A stretch of 64,000 nt of DNA, from positions 620,001 to 684,000 of the forward strand of contig NADL03000465.1 in NCBI GenBank assembly GCA_002205965.3. The letters run 5' to 3'. The notes beneath the pieces are model-generated. The model was given only the letters and a program-made list of their open reading frames with translations, searched no databases and was not told where the DNA came from. Positions 11,269 through 23,569 of this stretch are shown in pieces. Source of the stretch: Kappaphycus alvarezii. Taxonomy: Eukaryota > Rhodophyta > Florideophyceae > Gigartinales > Solieriaceae. Each line of letters begins with the position of its first letter. The stretch's first letter is position 1. The translations under genes and the position numbers were made by a program.

Positions 11269-14200
11269 TTACCCTGCCGGGGAAGGTACTTCTGGGATTT
11301 TTTTAATGGCTTCAGGTTGCCAAAAAGGCTTGTTCTTCAAGATCTTCTAATCTCTCGCTTACTTTATCGCCGACATATCACAAACAAAATCCTCCGAAAA
11401 GCATTTAACCGCTGCGCTCTCAACGTATCAGAGAATATGGAGCTCCCTCTCCCCTTCCCTCTTACTGCACATCACTGTATTCTCGTGTGCGAGAAGGGAC
11501 CGAAAGACCTTCGGAAGAAGAATATCATTTGAGGGAGATGTGCAATTTTCATGGTGGGCTCCAAACTTGGATGCGGTACCTTCAAATTCCTGCTGTCGGC
11601 TAAGCGGGACGTCCTCTAATCTCAAGACTGTCTTTATTTCTTCTTTTCCCTTAGTTTTCTCCGTTTTCGTTTGTCTCTACCCTGTCTGAACCTCGTCTTA
11701 CTTTCCCCATTTGTACTGGACCCTACTGTGTATTTCCATGCTTCTTTCCCTCTTCTGAATCCCAAACCCGTTCGCAAGAGTTCGCATTTATCCCTCTCGG
11801 ATTTGCCCCCCTCGCTGTAGTTCCGCCCGAGTTGCCCATTCCATGAATAGCACGGATGTGCTTTACTGCTACATGCACGATCCGCCGGAGCATGTGCGTT
11901 GCATATCAGTGTCTAAGTTGCATAAATGTTCGACCGATCGTATGGTCATCTATTTGATGCGGACTTCTTCAAACAATACTGTAAAGCGTCATTCTTCTCT
12001 TCTTTCTTGATATTCAGGTACCTCATGTATGTTGCTTTGGCTCTCCAAGCTCGCAACCCTGCGCGCGTGGCCGATGGGGAACCCCCGGTGGTACTAAGCT
12101 GTACAGTATTAGTTGCTTCCGGCAATAGACACCCGACAATGGCATTGATGTTAAATAATTCGAAAGTTTTCATGACGGTTAGAATGGGCACGTGTTCCAT
12201 TACAGCAAACAAGAAAAAATAGCACGAGAGAGAAACCTCCAATAGAAATATTAAGAGGCGGCGCAGCAGCCTTCTGCGAGTAGCGCGAGAATGTCGTTGT
12301 CGCCAGTTTGGTTTCATCACGACCGAGGCGGGTCCTATTGCCTTGAACTAGCGGTATTGTATAGACTCCACTAGTAGGGCATTATCCCGACAACCTGAGG
12401 CATGCCACTATTATGCCTTCCATCCCGCATACTAATACTGAATGAAGGTTCTGTCGTAACATGCTTCCATCAATTCTTCAACGGCATGAATCAACAATAA
12501 ACGTTTCCAGGGGGTGCTAATGTCCACCTACTTTGCCCCGTTTAATAAATGTTCAGTCGATAAATCTCCCCTTCAACATGCAATGAGATTCTCGCAGAAA
12601 CCAACGATTCTTTTCACCATGAGTATGTTTGGTTCCCATCCCTGTCCGCCAAAAAATTCACGTTTCAGCAATATACTAGAGTGCACATCTGAGCACGCAA
12701 CATGTATTGATGGTACAGTTGCACGTTACCCCCCCATTACAACATGTTCCACCCCCCAGCAAAGCTCAAAAAACCCTGGCTGGACCCTCTGCCGGTTGAC
12801 ATTGTGACACGAGGGGTGTCACAAGTGGTGCGTCACACCAGAGCTCGACCATGGATTCTGCATTAATCAAGGAACGGCGGCTGGGATTGTTTTCGACAAG
12901 TAAAACGACAGCAGTTTAGAATCCATCACTACATTCCTCAAGAGATGTACGACCGTTGCATAACTGATTAGGGACAACTCTAGACTGTCAGTTTCTCGCC
13001 GCAACCTGTAGCAAGCCAATCGTGACGACTGCAGTAGTTGTGATCATCCGACAAATGCTGTTTGCCCGACCTAACTTTGGTGGGATATTGTTGTTTGGGT
13101 GGCAGTTTCATTGAATGTGGTTGATTGTTGGCAGGATGTTGTCCAGTGAGTAGGTGATTATGGCGATAGCCTGTGGGAAACGAGGTTGCCAAAGTGCAGG
13201 GAATCGTCACGGGACGGTGGGACGAAAGTAGCGACAATTCAAGGGGTGGCGTCTAAATTTTCAAACGGCTATGGCCATAGCGATACTACATGTACCAATG
13301 GCGGTGGGTGTCCACATTTTACCTCGGACAAGTTGCCGCAAGTTACAATTCGGCACCGAGTTGTACAGGCGGCACATTTCCGAATCAGTGTCCCTGGGCT
13401 GGATACGCTTTGTTGCAGTGTAGGATGTGCAAAGTGGTGCGATTTTTGAAACGGCGTGCGAAATAAAGGCAGAGAGATTGGCAGCGAGGTTTCGCGAGAA
13501 TTATTTGTGTTTGGTACTAATGCGTCGATCTGGACAGAGCGACTAGCCATGTGGGGAACAACGCATGCACTATAGTAAATGAAGAAATGGGAGGCAGCAT
13601 GGTAGACTACATACGGTAGCAGCAAAGATGGGGAATGGGCAGCGGTTCTCTATGGGAGCAGACAGGAAGCGTGATGTAGGAGAAGCGGATGGGGTTGTCG
13701 CGTGGGACGAGAACAGGCAGAGTGCGATCGCGCTGGTGAGTGAAGGAGCACACTGGAGTCAGCAGCAAGAGTTGGAAGATTAATAGACGAGATGAAAAGT
13801 ACCCGAGATTGGACAAACTTGTACGGGAGTACTGTAACAGTATCGTTATTAGATGAGGAAGTGGCGCATTGTTTCAGTGTACACGGCACGGCTCCGTGGT
13901 AGGATACTTGTTGGACGGGCGTATATGTAGCGGGGATTGGCGGTATTTAATGGCTGCGGTTGCTTGGATGGGCATGGCGAAAGAAAGGGGGTGAGTTGTG
14001 GTAACCTGTTGGTGGGATGCTATGGTGAAAGGCGATGTGTGTGCTTTAACAATTGGATGTGTATGGTAGTGGAGTGTGATGAGGGTCATGGTCTACGGTG
14101 GTACCAGCTGCGGTTGAGTTGTAGTTTTGTAGTCTTGAAAATAAACACTCGTGTAATGCATGTACGCAGACGGGAGAAACGATGTGGCATGGGTTGAGGT

Positions 14201-14480
14201 TTGTTCTCGAGAGCGGGCACAAGACTTTGCCAGGCCGAAAGCAGATTCGTCGGAAGCTGTGAGATGCCTCGGAGATGCGAGCCTTGCAGCCGAGTGGACC
14301 ATATAGGATGAACACGCACTGGGATATGTAGCGGTCAGGTCTGCAGGATTTACGGGGCGGAAGAAAGTCTCCCTCCGACTCGGCGAGTTGAACGGGGAAG
14401 TGTGATAGCACAGGGTTACTGTGGCTGCAGCCCGGCATGAAGCAGCTGGAAGATTACTTACAGTGAATTACAGACTGTGA
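11269..14480. other. no gene recognised
   Basis: No reading here resembles a family I know. The longest frames (minus 11946-12320, minus 13269-13625, minus 14046-14438) lack domain-like patterns. The minus reading around 12500-12880 looks faintly protein-like but is broken by stops. The region is probably intergenic or very old transposon debris. Confidence 0.4.
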
Positions 14481-14499
14481 GGACTATTGGTGATTACAC

Positions 14500-14830
14500 G
14501 TGGTGGTGTTCGTGCTGTACAGTACTGCACAGTAGAGTACAGTGCGGCGGAACGTGGGTTGGAACAGGTACAATATCATGGAGGCGTTTTAGGACTGTGG
14601 CAAAGTTGGAAACTGAGGCTTAACTCCCGAGCAGGAAGAGTCGGGCTGATTTTTGTGCCTACTTCACTGTACAGTACAGTACAGTACAGACAGACTGTTC
14701 CAAAGAAATACTACCTGTTTCACGCAACAGTGAATCACCAACGTACAATTTCCTTTTACATATTTGATATTCAGCTACTGTACATACTGTACAGTACAGT
14801 TCTGTACAGTATAGCTATCAACCGACATGA
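14500..14830. repeat. TACAG/CTGTA short repeats and a 12-bp palindrome
   Basis: This stretch is dense in ACAGT/CTGTA units: GTACAGTACTGCACAGTAGA near 14516, four tandem TACAG units at 14670-14689, and the perfect palindrome TACTGTACAGTA at 14785-14796 followed by further units. The same motif recurs elsewhere in the window. It lies about 500 bp upstream of the UBL3/MUB gene start. Confidence 0.7.
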
Positions 14831-15256
14831 GCGTAAAAAAACAGGGTCATTTCCATCACGCCGACGTTTTTACCAAAAAAAACATCTGCCAATCCCAACG
14901 CTCTCTTTTATCTCAACTTACAATTTCGGCATGCACTTGCACACACCACGTTGCCCCGTTCTCAGCGTGTTATTATAACGACAGTCTGTCCTTAACGACC
15001 GAGCTAAAATTGCGCACCCCAACCATAACACAACACACACTGCACTCTCTCCCTTTATTTGTTCCCCACCCGTGCCCGACATTATTCAACGACAGCGCTC
15101 GTTGTTTCTTCACCTTCCCCCCGTTTGCTAGCCCGTTACCCACCCACTCTTCAAACCACCCAACTTACCATTACCTTCTCCTCTTCCAGCTGGTGCATGC
15201 CCATCCCTCCTTGCCCATAAGCCTTCCCCTCTCTCTCCCCCTCTCTTCCCCTCCTT

Positions 15257-15270
15257 CCCCCCCCCCCCCC
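15257..15270 (+). repeat. C14 tract in the leader of the UBL3/MUB gene
   Basis: A run of 14 cytosines ends 15 bases upstream of the ATG at 15286, inside a pyrimidine-rich leader from about 15180. Its length should be treated with caution, because other homopolymers in this window appear to be undercalled. Confidence 0.7.
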
Positions 15271-15285
15271 TGCACCCCTCTCAAC

Positions 15286-16498
15286 ATGTCAACTACCCCA
15301 TCTCCTCCCACCTCCCCTACCTCTCCCGTCTCTCCCTCCAAACACTCCACAACCCTCCCGTCATCGAATCAAGACGATTCCACATGTGAACTTCGTTTTC
15401 TCATGGTTAACGGCGAATCTTTCCGTCTCGTAATACCGGCTACCGCTTCCGTCTACCAAGTGAAGCAACGCGTCATCGAGACAAGACCTAAAGGTACGTC
15501 GCTTCCTCTTCCGTCCCTTTCTTCCCCTCCCCGGCTTTTCCATCTCATCTCGCCCATGTGTATCCCGACCACCTACACACACTACCACACCCGTGCACAC
15601 ACACGACGGTGCAGCCAAAAGGCACGCAACTCTGCGTTGTCCGCGTCTTGGAAAACCAACTTGACATGTCCTACTTTTCAACCTTGCACTTGTCCTGCCG
15701 CTGCGCGGTGATGCCCTGCATGGTGTATTTGCTGCTGGGCTGTTGATGCCCTTTTGATTGCAAACGGTCTACCAACCTCAATGACCTTTGCTTTCTTTTG
15801 GCCGAGTTTGGACTGTCCAGTCGAAATTGCTGTGGGCATCACCATGTTCATGGTTATTTTGCACCTTGTGTGCTTTGTGCAGAATTTCACTCGTTGATCA
15901 TGCTAAAGTCGCTCTAATATTTCGCGTGGAATGGCGTAATCTATGTCTCTAACATGTGTTTTATTTATGTTTGACTGAAACTATTTCTTGGCTTGGCACC
16001 GCAATCTTTTTGGTCCACTGATGACCGGAATACATCACGGTTCTCTATCTTATCCATATTTCCCCATTTTTGCAGAACTGGTGGATTTTCTCAGAAGTTC
16101 AAACCCGAGTGTGTCAACAGGTCCTACCAAAGAGGAGGAAATAAGAATTCTGCATCTTGGAAAGTTTTTGGATGATGCCAAGACCTTGCGAGGTATGTAA
16201 TCCATTCCAACACCGCGTCGCCTTATTTCCGAGCCTCTTTTTTGTAGTGGCAAATAGTTGCGGAACTCGCTGGAGCCTGAGGTCGTGTTTGCGCGGAGCT
16301 TGAGGTACGAAAAGGTGAAGATATGCTAACCTAACCGTGTCGGTTTTCCTAATTTTGCGATCCGTAGAGTACCATTTTGCGACTGGAAAGGACAACTTAA
16401 CGACAGTGCACATTGCTGTCAAGGTAACGGCGCAAACATCGGATGACGTTAAGGAGAAGGTCAACAAGAAGGGGGCCAGTTGTTGTACCGTCATGTGA
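15286..16498 (+). CDS. membrane-anchored ubiquitin-fold protein (UBL3/MUB type), three exons
   Basis: UBL3/MUB proteins are lipid-anchored ubiquitin-like proteins that sit at the plasma membrane and in vesicles, where they recruit E2 enzymes or sort cargo. Splicing 15286-15493, 16076-16192 and 16368-16498 gives 456 bases, an open frame of 151 residues. All introns are GT-AG (582 and 175 nt; donors GTACGT and GTATGT; acceptors TTTTTGCAG and TCCGTAG, the second preceded by CTAAC). A low-complexity Ser/Thr/Pro leader of about 33 residues comes before the fold: CELRFLMVNGESFRLVIPAT, ASVYQVKQRVIETRPKE, then EEEIRILHLGKFLDDAKTLR (like UBL3 IRLIYQGRFL) and TGKDNLTTVHIAVK. The last five residues are CCTVM: a CaaX box (CTVM) with an adjacent cysteine suited to palmitoylation, as in UBL3 (CCVIL). 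The exact splice agreement and the C-terminus make this a confident call. Confidence 0.88.
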
Positions 16499-19400
16499 TG
16501 TGCTTTACTGTGTTTTCTTTTCCCTTTTCCCTTTTCCTTTTTTTATCAAGCGTGCTTACGGTGTGGTTGGAAACTCTTGTGTAGGGGAACCGCGTCTAGG
16601 GAGAAATACGAATCAGTATGTAGAAGAAATGGCGACGGTTTGGGAAGGATTGCGGAATAAGCAGGAGCGGATGTTGCAAGTTTTCGACGGTGATTCAAAG
16701 TTGGCTTTGCGCATTGCGCAGTTTTGCAGTTTGTTTAATGGGAATTACTGAAAAGAAAGGCGTGGGACTTGCTTTGAGATATGTTGTAAATGTTATCTAC
16801 TGAAGACATGTCATGTGTCTTAATTGCTTAACAGTCGATGAGAAATGATGGAGATAACTAACCTGGGAGGACCAAGTTGCAGCATCCATGCCTCGAGCCT
16901 CTACGCTGAACAACTTGCTCCTCACCCATTTGGGATCAGTGCATCATTGCGTTTGAATGTTTCTGCATCAAACCAACAAAGGTTGGATGTTACGGACTGC
17001 GGAATGCCATGTTGGCGCAGTTGAAGCATCGAGGACCACAACGTGAGATGCAGGTCTGCCGTCGAAAAAGCCTGTGAGCTTCACCGCAATCCTTGATGTT
17101 ATTCCTCTCGTGCGTTCATCTTGTAAACATTCACCCACTCGGCGAAATTACAGCACCTCTGTAATGACTCTCATCGTCCACATTTTTGGCATTCTATTAA
17201 TACTGGATTAACATCAGACCTGCAGGGCATCAGCAGTATCAATTCAAACTAGCGGAGAAGACCAATAGGACAGGTGTTTCAAAGATAGTGCTGACATCCC
17301 TCCAAGGGTATCAGCGATTGCTGGTTCTCGTTTCCTCTTGAGCACTTTTTCACAGTTCAAATATTGGCTCGCCTGCTTCATTGCTGAGAAAGAATCAGCG
17401 TTTGATTCCGTTAAAACTTGCGTTCCCCACCACCATCCACCTCTCAACGTCCTCACTTTGCTTAGCCCCAACTGCCCCACATCGTGTGTGCTATCTCTAC
17501 ATTTGCAATCCAGGCCACATTTATCCTGGGTTGTGCAGTGACACTTGAAGTCAATTCGCATTCACTGACATTCACGTCTGTCACGTGTCAAATCTCATAA
17601 TCCTTCGCTCCTCATGCGTAACAGAGACGGGCGTCCGAAGCGCATCTTAACGAATGCTCCTTGACATTTCCGTTTTGGGCCCTGAAAGAATTCGGCCCCG
17701 GCTCCGATTGCTCCTACCTACCACCGACATCTGCCAAGGGCAGGGGTTCCTGGCCTGTTGAACCTCACTCTCCTCTTTGGCCGCCGAGCCAGGACGTACC
17801 GCACACCCGAATTTCCCCTTGCCGGCATGCCCTTCATCCTTCCAGTCCCGATTTGCCCAGGAAGAGCAAGATTTGGAGTCCCTTGTTAGGCGCTGCAGTG
17901 CGTAACCTCCATGGCCCTACTTGCTTTCGCCCTCGTTGAATGCCAAGAAGACCTGGCCCCCTACCGAAGCGCCAACGTAGTCCGGTTTTGAGAGTGAGGC
18001 CATTGTGCGCGACGAGTAGATCCTCTATGACCGCTTCGCGAACGATGACGAATGCATGGCGGTCAGGATCGATCGTAACAACGCTTGAAACGCACGCAGC
18101 GGAACAAAGAGACTTGAGGTTCTGCCCACGACAGTACCTTCATTAACTCGTATAATCAGTGCAAAACACGGAACAGACGCGCTCCGTTCTGTCACACCGG
18201 GCTCCCCTTCCACGATCTAGACCAGCAGGGGAGGAATCAAACCGGCGGCCCCGTTAAGATGCCCTACTCACCCTAATTCTGCATCCCACTCTGGGCTAAA
18301 TTGGTGCCCGCTAGGATCTCGAACTGCACGGCTGGTACTCTGGTGATAGAATCGTCATTCGTCCCGCGAAACAAGTCAAGAGGAAGCCTGATATCACTGC
18401 CAGGACCTTGACCTTGCACTGAAATTCAACCTAAAAGTCGAGTTAACGGCTGGATACCTGCTATGAGAAACTTGGGAGCCTCCGTTCACAGCTATTCACG
18501 GCAGGGAAGACCTCGGAATCCTCCGGCGTCTCTAAGCGCCGCCTCCCTCTCTTGTCAAGGGCACCTGAAACGAGCTTGTGACTGTCAATAAATCCCCGCA
18601 GCGCTCGGTTATTAACCAGATTTCAGCGTTTGCTTTCATTTCTAGTTCGTGTCGTCTGCAGACAAGGTCGGAGCCTTTTTTCCATCTGCTGTTACCGTAT
18701 CGTTCCGTGCCTGCGGCGAGAAAATTTGACAGTATAATGACAAGCGTACGCCTCGCTTGACGGCTTCATCCTCCCGTCGAACACCATCGCCCAAACAAAA
18801 CTCTGATTGTGACATCGGGGCTACTCATTCCCTTAGTTTGACACTTTCGCGGCTGCAGACGAGGCGTAATTTAGATGAGAGCGCATCACCACACGCTCAG
18901 CACTTTTTCGTACCACCTGCAGTAGCGCACTCCTGGTATGCCCGGCCCCTGCGGGCAGTGTTTACTGGCAACCTCGCCCCTCCCTCGCTCAACTGTCGAA
19001 CTACTATGACTCCCGACGGAACACTGAAGGCTACCTAAGACCTTTGGACCCGCCTTCCTCTTTCAAGTACGCAGGATCAATTGAAGGGCAACCTTTGCCC
19101 AATACCATGAATCAATCCAAGGACAGCTAAATAGGGTGTCAAGGACGGGGCCGCATATGTAAAATCGGCAGTTGAATACCGAGCCTGATGTGAGGAACAT
19201 TCGCGCAGAAACGACGGAGGCTTTGCTATAGGTTTCTATCTACGACGGGTGCAGTTGGTTTCAAGAATGGGAATGCACTGACATACAGTCCGTCTCCCTG
19301 ACAGCCAGCACGATGCTACAGGGCCATTCCGACCTTCCCACGAGCACGTTTTTCGTGGGTAAGTGTGTGAGAGCGCAAATGGGAGGAGCGCGCGAGACTC

Positions 19401-19853
19401 GCGGGATGGGGTTGCGTGGAGGTAGTGGGTAAATGGGCCAGGTGCAGGAGGGCGCTGGAAAATGTGTCTTTGAGCGATTGGAAGGAATGATGAGTCTTCC
19501 GTGCGCCGTAGTGTAGCATACAGTACTGTACAGTACTGCACTGCTCAAAGTTTAAACTGATGCCATAGGACACCCCCCACTGAACTGGTTCTCCGCCATG
19601 CGTCCCCAATAGGTACTGAAGAAGAAGAAGACTTTACCAAGCAGGAAAGGCGGGGCTAGCGGCCCTCAAAGGGGAAAAATCTATTCGAGCCAGCAACGGT
19701 TGAGTAGTCGTCGGTTGATCGCGACAGAAGTTCGTTGTTGTATGAGCGAACTGATAATCGTTAACAAGCGTTAATGCTGTCCGAATACATTAAACTTCTT
19801 CCTTGCGTACTGTACAGTAAATTAAAAAAATAATCTGCCCGATCAACAGAACG
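16499..19853. other. no gene recognised
   Basis: The first few hundred bases presumably hold the 3' UTR of the UBL3/MUB gene. Beyond that, a minus-strand reading (17244-17561) has a cysteine cluster (CHCTTQDKCGLDCKCR) but no other support. The 17.6-19.0 kb stretch is more GC-rich and has open but unrecognisable frames. A second patch of CTGTA/ACAGT repeats is at 19517-19540, including the 18-bp palindrome at 19521-19538. Confidence 0.4.
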
Positions 19854-19861
19854 CTCAGGGC
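19854..19861. repeat. left target-site duplication of the hAT element
   Basis: CTCAGGGC directly abuts the left inverted end and matches CTCAGAGC at 25353-25360 in 7 of 8 positions. Eight bases is the target duplication length of hAT transposons. Confidence 0.75.
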
Positions 19862-19879
19862 TAGACCTGTTCATGGTCC
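19862..19879 (+). repeat. left terminal inverted repeat of hAT
   Basis: This 18-bp end pairs with 25335-25352, with two mismatches. It starts TAG and contains the GGTCC core that is repeated in the subterminal region. Confidence 0.8.
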
Positions 19880-19884
19880 CCAGA

Positions 19885-20105
19885 CCGTTGGTCCGATACG
19901 TATTCACCATTTCAAAACTCAGTCTCGCACCCATTTTCTAACTATGTGGTCCGGTCACAGGTGATGGGCACATCTAGCGGTCCAGTCTGAATACAATGCC
20001 GGGCGCGAAGCGTCCGGTTCAAATCAAGTCCAATGGACATCGTCCGGTCCCAGAACTTCGCCAATAAAACGGTCCGGTCCCAATCACTACAATCGGTCCG
20101 ATTCT
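19885..20105. repeat. left subterminal GGTCCG repeats
   Basis: GGTCCG or one-base variants occur about seven times within 220 bp (near 19890, 19952, 19979, 20009, 20042, 20073 and 20094). A similar cluster lies inside the right end at about 25037-25340. In known hATs such clusters bind transposase; here that is inferred from position. Confidence 0.65.
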
Positions 20106-20575
20106 ATACCATAAGCTCATATTAACAGGAAATCAACTTGCTGCAGCAATAGAGACTCTATTCCAGCAGTGCGGACTCCGCCAGCAAGGCTTGAGTAATA
20201 ATCGATAGGAGCAGGGGGGGGGAATTTGGTTCATTTACTGTCTGGAAAGTCAGATTGGCTGTTCCCTGGAGTACGCTGGTATTGGCTATGAAACTTAGAT
20301 TTTCCAGATCCTGATACACTACTGTATGTACCAGATTCCCTAAAATACAGGCTGTAGGCCTGCCATAAGGCATGCTGCGTTGGACTCACTGATCTCCGAT
20401 TCTTCCCATTTCTCAATTCCCGCTGGCCCTCTCGGCAATGAGCAACCACATCCATCCAGATCGCACTGATAGATCTTTCGATGAGAACAACAAACATTGC
20501 ACCTCCCAGGCCTCCAAGAGAAGAAAATAAACAATTGGAGTATGGGACTATTTCGCCAAACACACCGAGGGAACC

Positions 20576-22289
20576 ATGGTAACAAACAAGTGTGTCATAT
20601 GCAGCAAGATGTTCAGTGTAAACTCATCGACGACTACGCTAACCCGGCATGCCAAAGTTCATGGGTTCCTAGCTGCACAAACCCAAATGACGTTTTACAC
20701 AACCGGCGAGCTGTCAAACTCAACGGTGAGCCCTGATGACGAGCGCAACAAAAAATTCTCTAAAAAGCTCATTAAATGGATTGTCATGAGCGGACAATCC
20801 TTTTCTGTGGTCGAAAGTCCTGAATTTAAGAACTTGATTCACAGCATTAACAGCGAGGTGTCAGTCTTTTCGAGAGCCACCGTACAAAGCCGAGTGGCCT
20901 CTGAGAAAGCAATCCTTTCCGTTCTGATCAAGAAACAGCTTCACACGTGCAAATCAACGATAGCGGTGACTGCGGATGCATGATAATCTGTGGTAATGAA
21001 AGGATATCTGTGTGTAACAGGCCGTTATATTGACAAGCAATGGCGGTTACGCTCTTTGTGCTTGGCGTTTGAGCACTTTCCAACGCCCCACACTGGCGAC
21101 GCTTTTGCCACTATGATGGAAGAAATTTTCGATGGGTGGAATATTCGGCATAAATTTTATGCTGTGAACACTGACAATGCCAGTGACATGGTCTCTGGAA
21201 TGGCCATGTTGCGAGACCGGCTGCGCACTTCGCCAAGTGAGGACAGCCCTCACTTAATTCACGTACGTTGCCTTGCACATGTGGTAAACTTGGCGGTCAA
21301 AGAGTGCCTGTCAGAAGTACACGACGAAGTGAAACTGATACGGTTGGCCGTTGCAAGTATCAGGTCCTCAAAAAAGCGCCGAGAATTGTTTGATCGGGTG
21401 AAGATTGAAATTGGGAATCAGGAGCATCCCTGCCTTCTTTGGATTGCGAGACACGTTGGTCTTCAACTTTTGAAATGATGAGGGGGGGTACAAGGCAAGG
21501 AAAGTTTTTAACGCTGTCATGTACCGCGTTCCCGAGCTTGCGCAGAATGTCTTTCGGGACGACGACTGGGAGCGTACGTTCAAAATTTGCGAGTTTCTCT
21601 CGCTAGCTGCCACAGTCCCGGAATCTTCCTCTGCCCGGCATAACGTCACCTACAGCTTAAGTGTTATGGCGTTTAAACTATTGTTGCAGCAGTTTGAATC
21701 CTCTAGCAGGGAGGTTGGTGCTGCTCTGCAACGGGTCTCTGTGCTAATGCTCGGAAAGTTGCAACGATATGCCGATGTCGTCAACTCAAGTTCCGCTCGA
21801 CTAGCCAAGATTCTAGACCCACGCTTGGAGAATGACATTCTAGAGGATGAGTATGTGTTGCGTCAAGCTCTGACTTGTAGTCCATCTAATAGTCCCGCGG
21901 AACACGGGGCGGCCATTGAGCAATCTACGACATGTAATGTAAGGGGAAGCTCTTCAGTGGGACAGGCATCTTTATTAAGTCTGGTTTTGAAACAAGAGAG
22001 AGGCCCGTCGGATGGGCCGTATGATGACATCACTCGTTTTATATCTGCAATAGCAGTGGGAGACCGCCACATTCATGTTTTGGAATAATGGAAGTTTTGG
22101 AACCACTCCCGCTTCCCGCTCGTGGCAGAACTCGCTCGAAGCGTTCTTTCAATTCAGGCGACGTCTGTGGCAAGTGAATCGACTTGTTCTGAAGCCGGTG
22201 CACTTGTTACATCAAGGAGGGGTGGTTTGATAGACGAATCGATATCCTCATCCATTCTTTTGCGTTCTTGGTATAGGTTCTTGACATAA
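20576..22289 (+). pseudogene. hAT transposase, disrupted
   Basis: Four blocks are in correct order. The first is a BED-type zinc finger (NKCVICSKMFSV, STTTLTRHAKVHG). The RNase H-like core follows: FSVVESPEFKNLIHSI, STIAVTADA, KGYLCVTGRYIDKQWRL, FYAVNTDNASDMV, HVRCLAHVVNLAVKE. Next come LDCETRWSSTFEMMR and YKARKVFNAVMYRVPEL. The C-terminal dimerisation region is RFPLVAELARSVLSIQATSV followed by ASESTCSEAGALVTSRRGG, ending at TAA 22287-22289. Damage consists of adjacent TGA and TAA codons at 20981-20986, replacing the usual Trp after the TTDC/TADA motif; a one-base loss near 21430; another at the G7 run 21482-21488; and an in-frame TAA at 22086-22088. The homopolymer loss may be a sequencing artefact, but the stop codons are not. 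Confidence 0.85.
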
Positions 22290-23236
22290 GGTTGGCCAAG
22301 GCGCTGAATCAAATAAACAACCATTGTTAAATGCTTCCATTCTGCGAGAGAGAGATGGTGACCTTTACTGGACAATTAGGTAAATAACAGCCTGTAGTTC
22401 TGAGAACTACGTCGGTGAATGCCGGTGCAACTTGCAACGAGTGATAGCAATCGCCGTCCGTTGTAGGACGAGGGAGGGGAGGGTCAGTAATAGCGTGTAC
22501 CGTTCAACATGGGGACTGGTTCCTTTCCTCGTCATACTCATCGCACCCGCCTGCAATGTCAAACATTCTGTACCTTGATAAGGTTACACGCCGGTAACCA
22601 TCAATAGAAGTGCAGTACAGAACAAGTCGCTAAAAAGGTGACCAAAGGTCGAGTAAAGTCCTTGACGGCTCTCAGGAGATTTGCACGAGTCCTGCGGGAA
22701 TTCCCATTCCCGGACAGCGCGTAGTCCAGAGGAATGATTGGTAAGAATAGAGTAGAAGCAGTCACAGATCATATTGTGCCGCCGAGTGGAGCCCTCAGCG
22801 CAAGGAGATACTGAGGCATGGTGTCCGGAGACGCCAAGGATTGCAGCGGAGTGGAAACGGGCGTTTGAACAAAAAGAGCAGTGTTCAGTCCCAGAAAAAT
22901 AGTATTTCCCAATCGAACGGCGATGATGGTGCGCCAGACCTCCGGTTGAGAGCAGATTCCCAAATGGCTGAGCGGAAGAGCAGTAATCGGTCGGAGGCGG
23001 ACGGAGAGGAAATGGACGAAAGGCGTTTCAGAGTGTGACGGGAAGAGGTCAGAGAGGGATTGGTTGGGAGGATCATGGAATAGTGATAGTCCAGAATGGC
23101 GTCGGTGACAGCGTGTTGGTAATCCTTTCGGGAAGCTAGAGAGGGGCGGTCACGGCAATAACAGCAGAGATAGACAGGAACTGCAGTGGCTTGGGGAGGG
23201 CATTATGGACGGGGGTGCAGTAAGGGAAGCGCCGAG

Positions 23237-23361
23237 AAAAGGGACGAGAGAAAACGGACAAGAAGAGAGAACACCTAGTTGGCCTTCTCTCTTCTTGCCC
23301 ACTCTCTCTTCTTGCCCACTAGGCCCTCTCTCTTCTTGCCCGTTTTCTCTTGTCCCTTTAA
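23237..23361. repeat. imperfect inverted repeat with pyrimidine arms
   Basis: The left arm from 23237 (AAAAGGGACGAGAGAAAACG, then ACAAGAAGAGAGA and ACCTAGT) pairs with the right arm ending at about 23361 (complement AAAGGGACAAGAGAAAACGG, then GCAAGAAGAGAGA and CCTAGTG), over about 43 bases with few mismatches. Between the arms CTCTCTCTTCTTGCCCACT is tandemly repeated. It could be the core of a small foldback element inserted in the hAT. Confidence 0.65.
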
Positions 23362-23532
23362 AATAGTTGGGCTTTCATGTTCTGTGTCTTAATAGAAGCC
23401 GAAGTACCTTTCTGGCGGGCAGCGAACCCTCCGATCTACACTACGTCTTTCTTGGAACCCGGGAGAGAGCACCAAAACAGTATATCCTTCTGGGGATGAA
23501 CTACATAGACTCCGACTAAAGAAGGTCCTGGT

Positions 23533-23569
23533 ATTTGCGGAACTTGGGTTCAACCCAAGTTCCGTAAAT
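23533..23569. repeat. 18-bp near-perfect palindrome
   Basis: ATTTGCGGAACTTGGGTT (23533-23550) and AACCCAAGTTCCGTAAAT (23552-23569) are complementary apart from one position, around a single central C. A further half-copy follows at about 23577-23602. Confidence 0.75.

Noticed and set aside
14827..15711. 294-codon open frame overlapping the UBL3/MUB first exon
   Set aside because: Its first half is low-complexity upstream DNA and its end reads into the intron past a clear GTACGT donor; only the part from 15286 to 15493 is coding.
17244..17561. Minus-strand frame with a cysteine cluster
   Set aside because: The cluster is short, and nothing else in the 105 codons supports a domain.
18295..18350. 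tRNA-like sequence on the minus strand (GTTCGAGATCC near GCGGGCACCA)
   Set aside because: The putative T stem does not pair and no anticodon or D arm can be folded.
20015..20040. GGTTCAAATC resembling a tRNA T loop
   Set aside because: No complementary stem or acceptor arm; the match belongs to the GGTCCG repeat cluster of the hAT.
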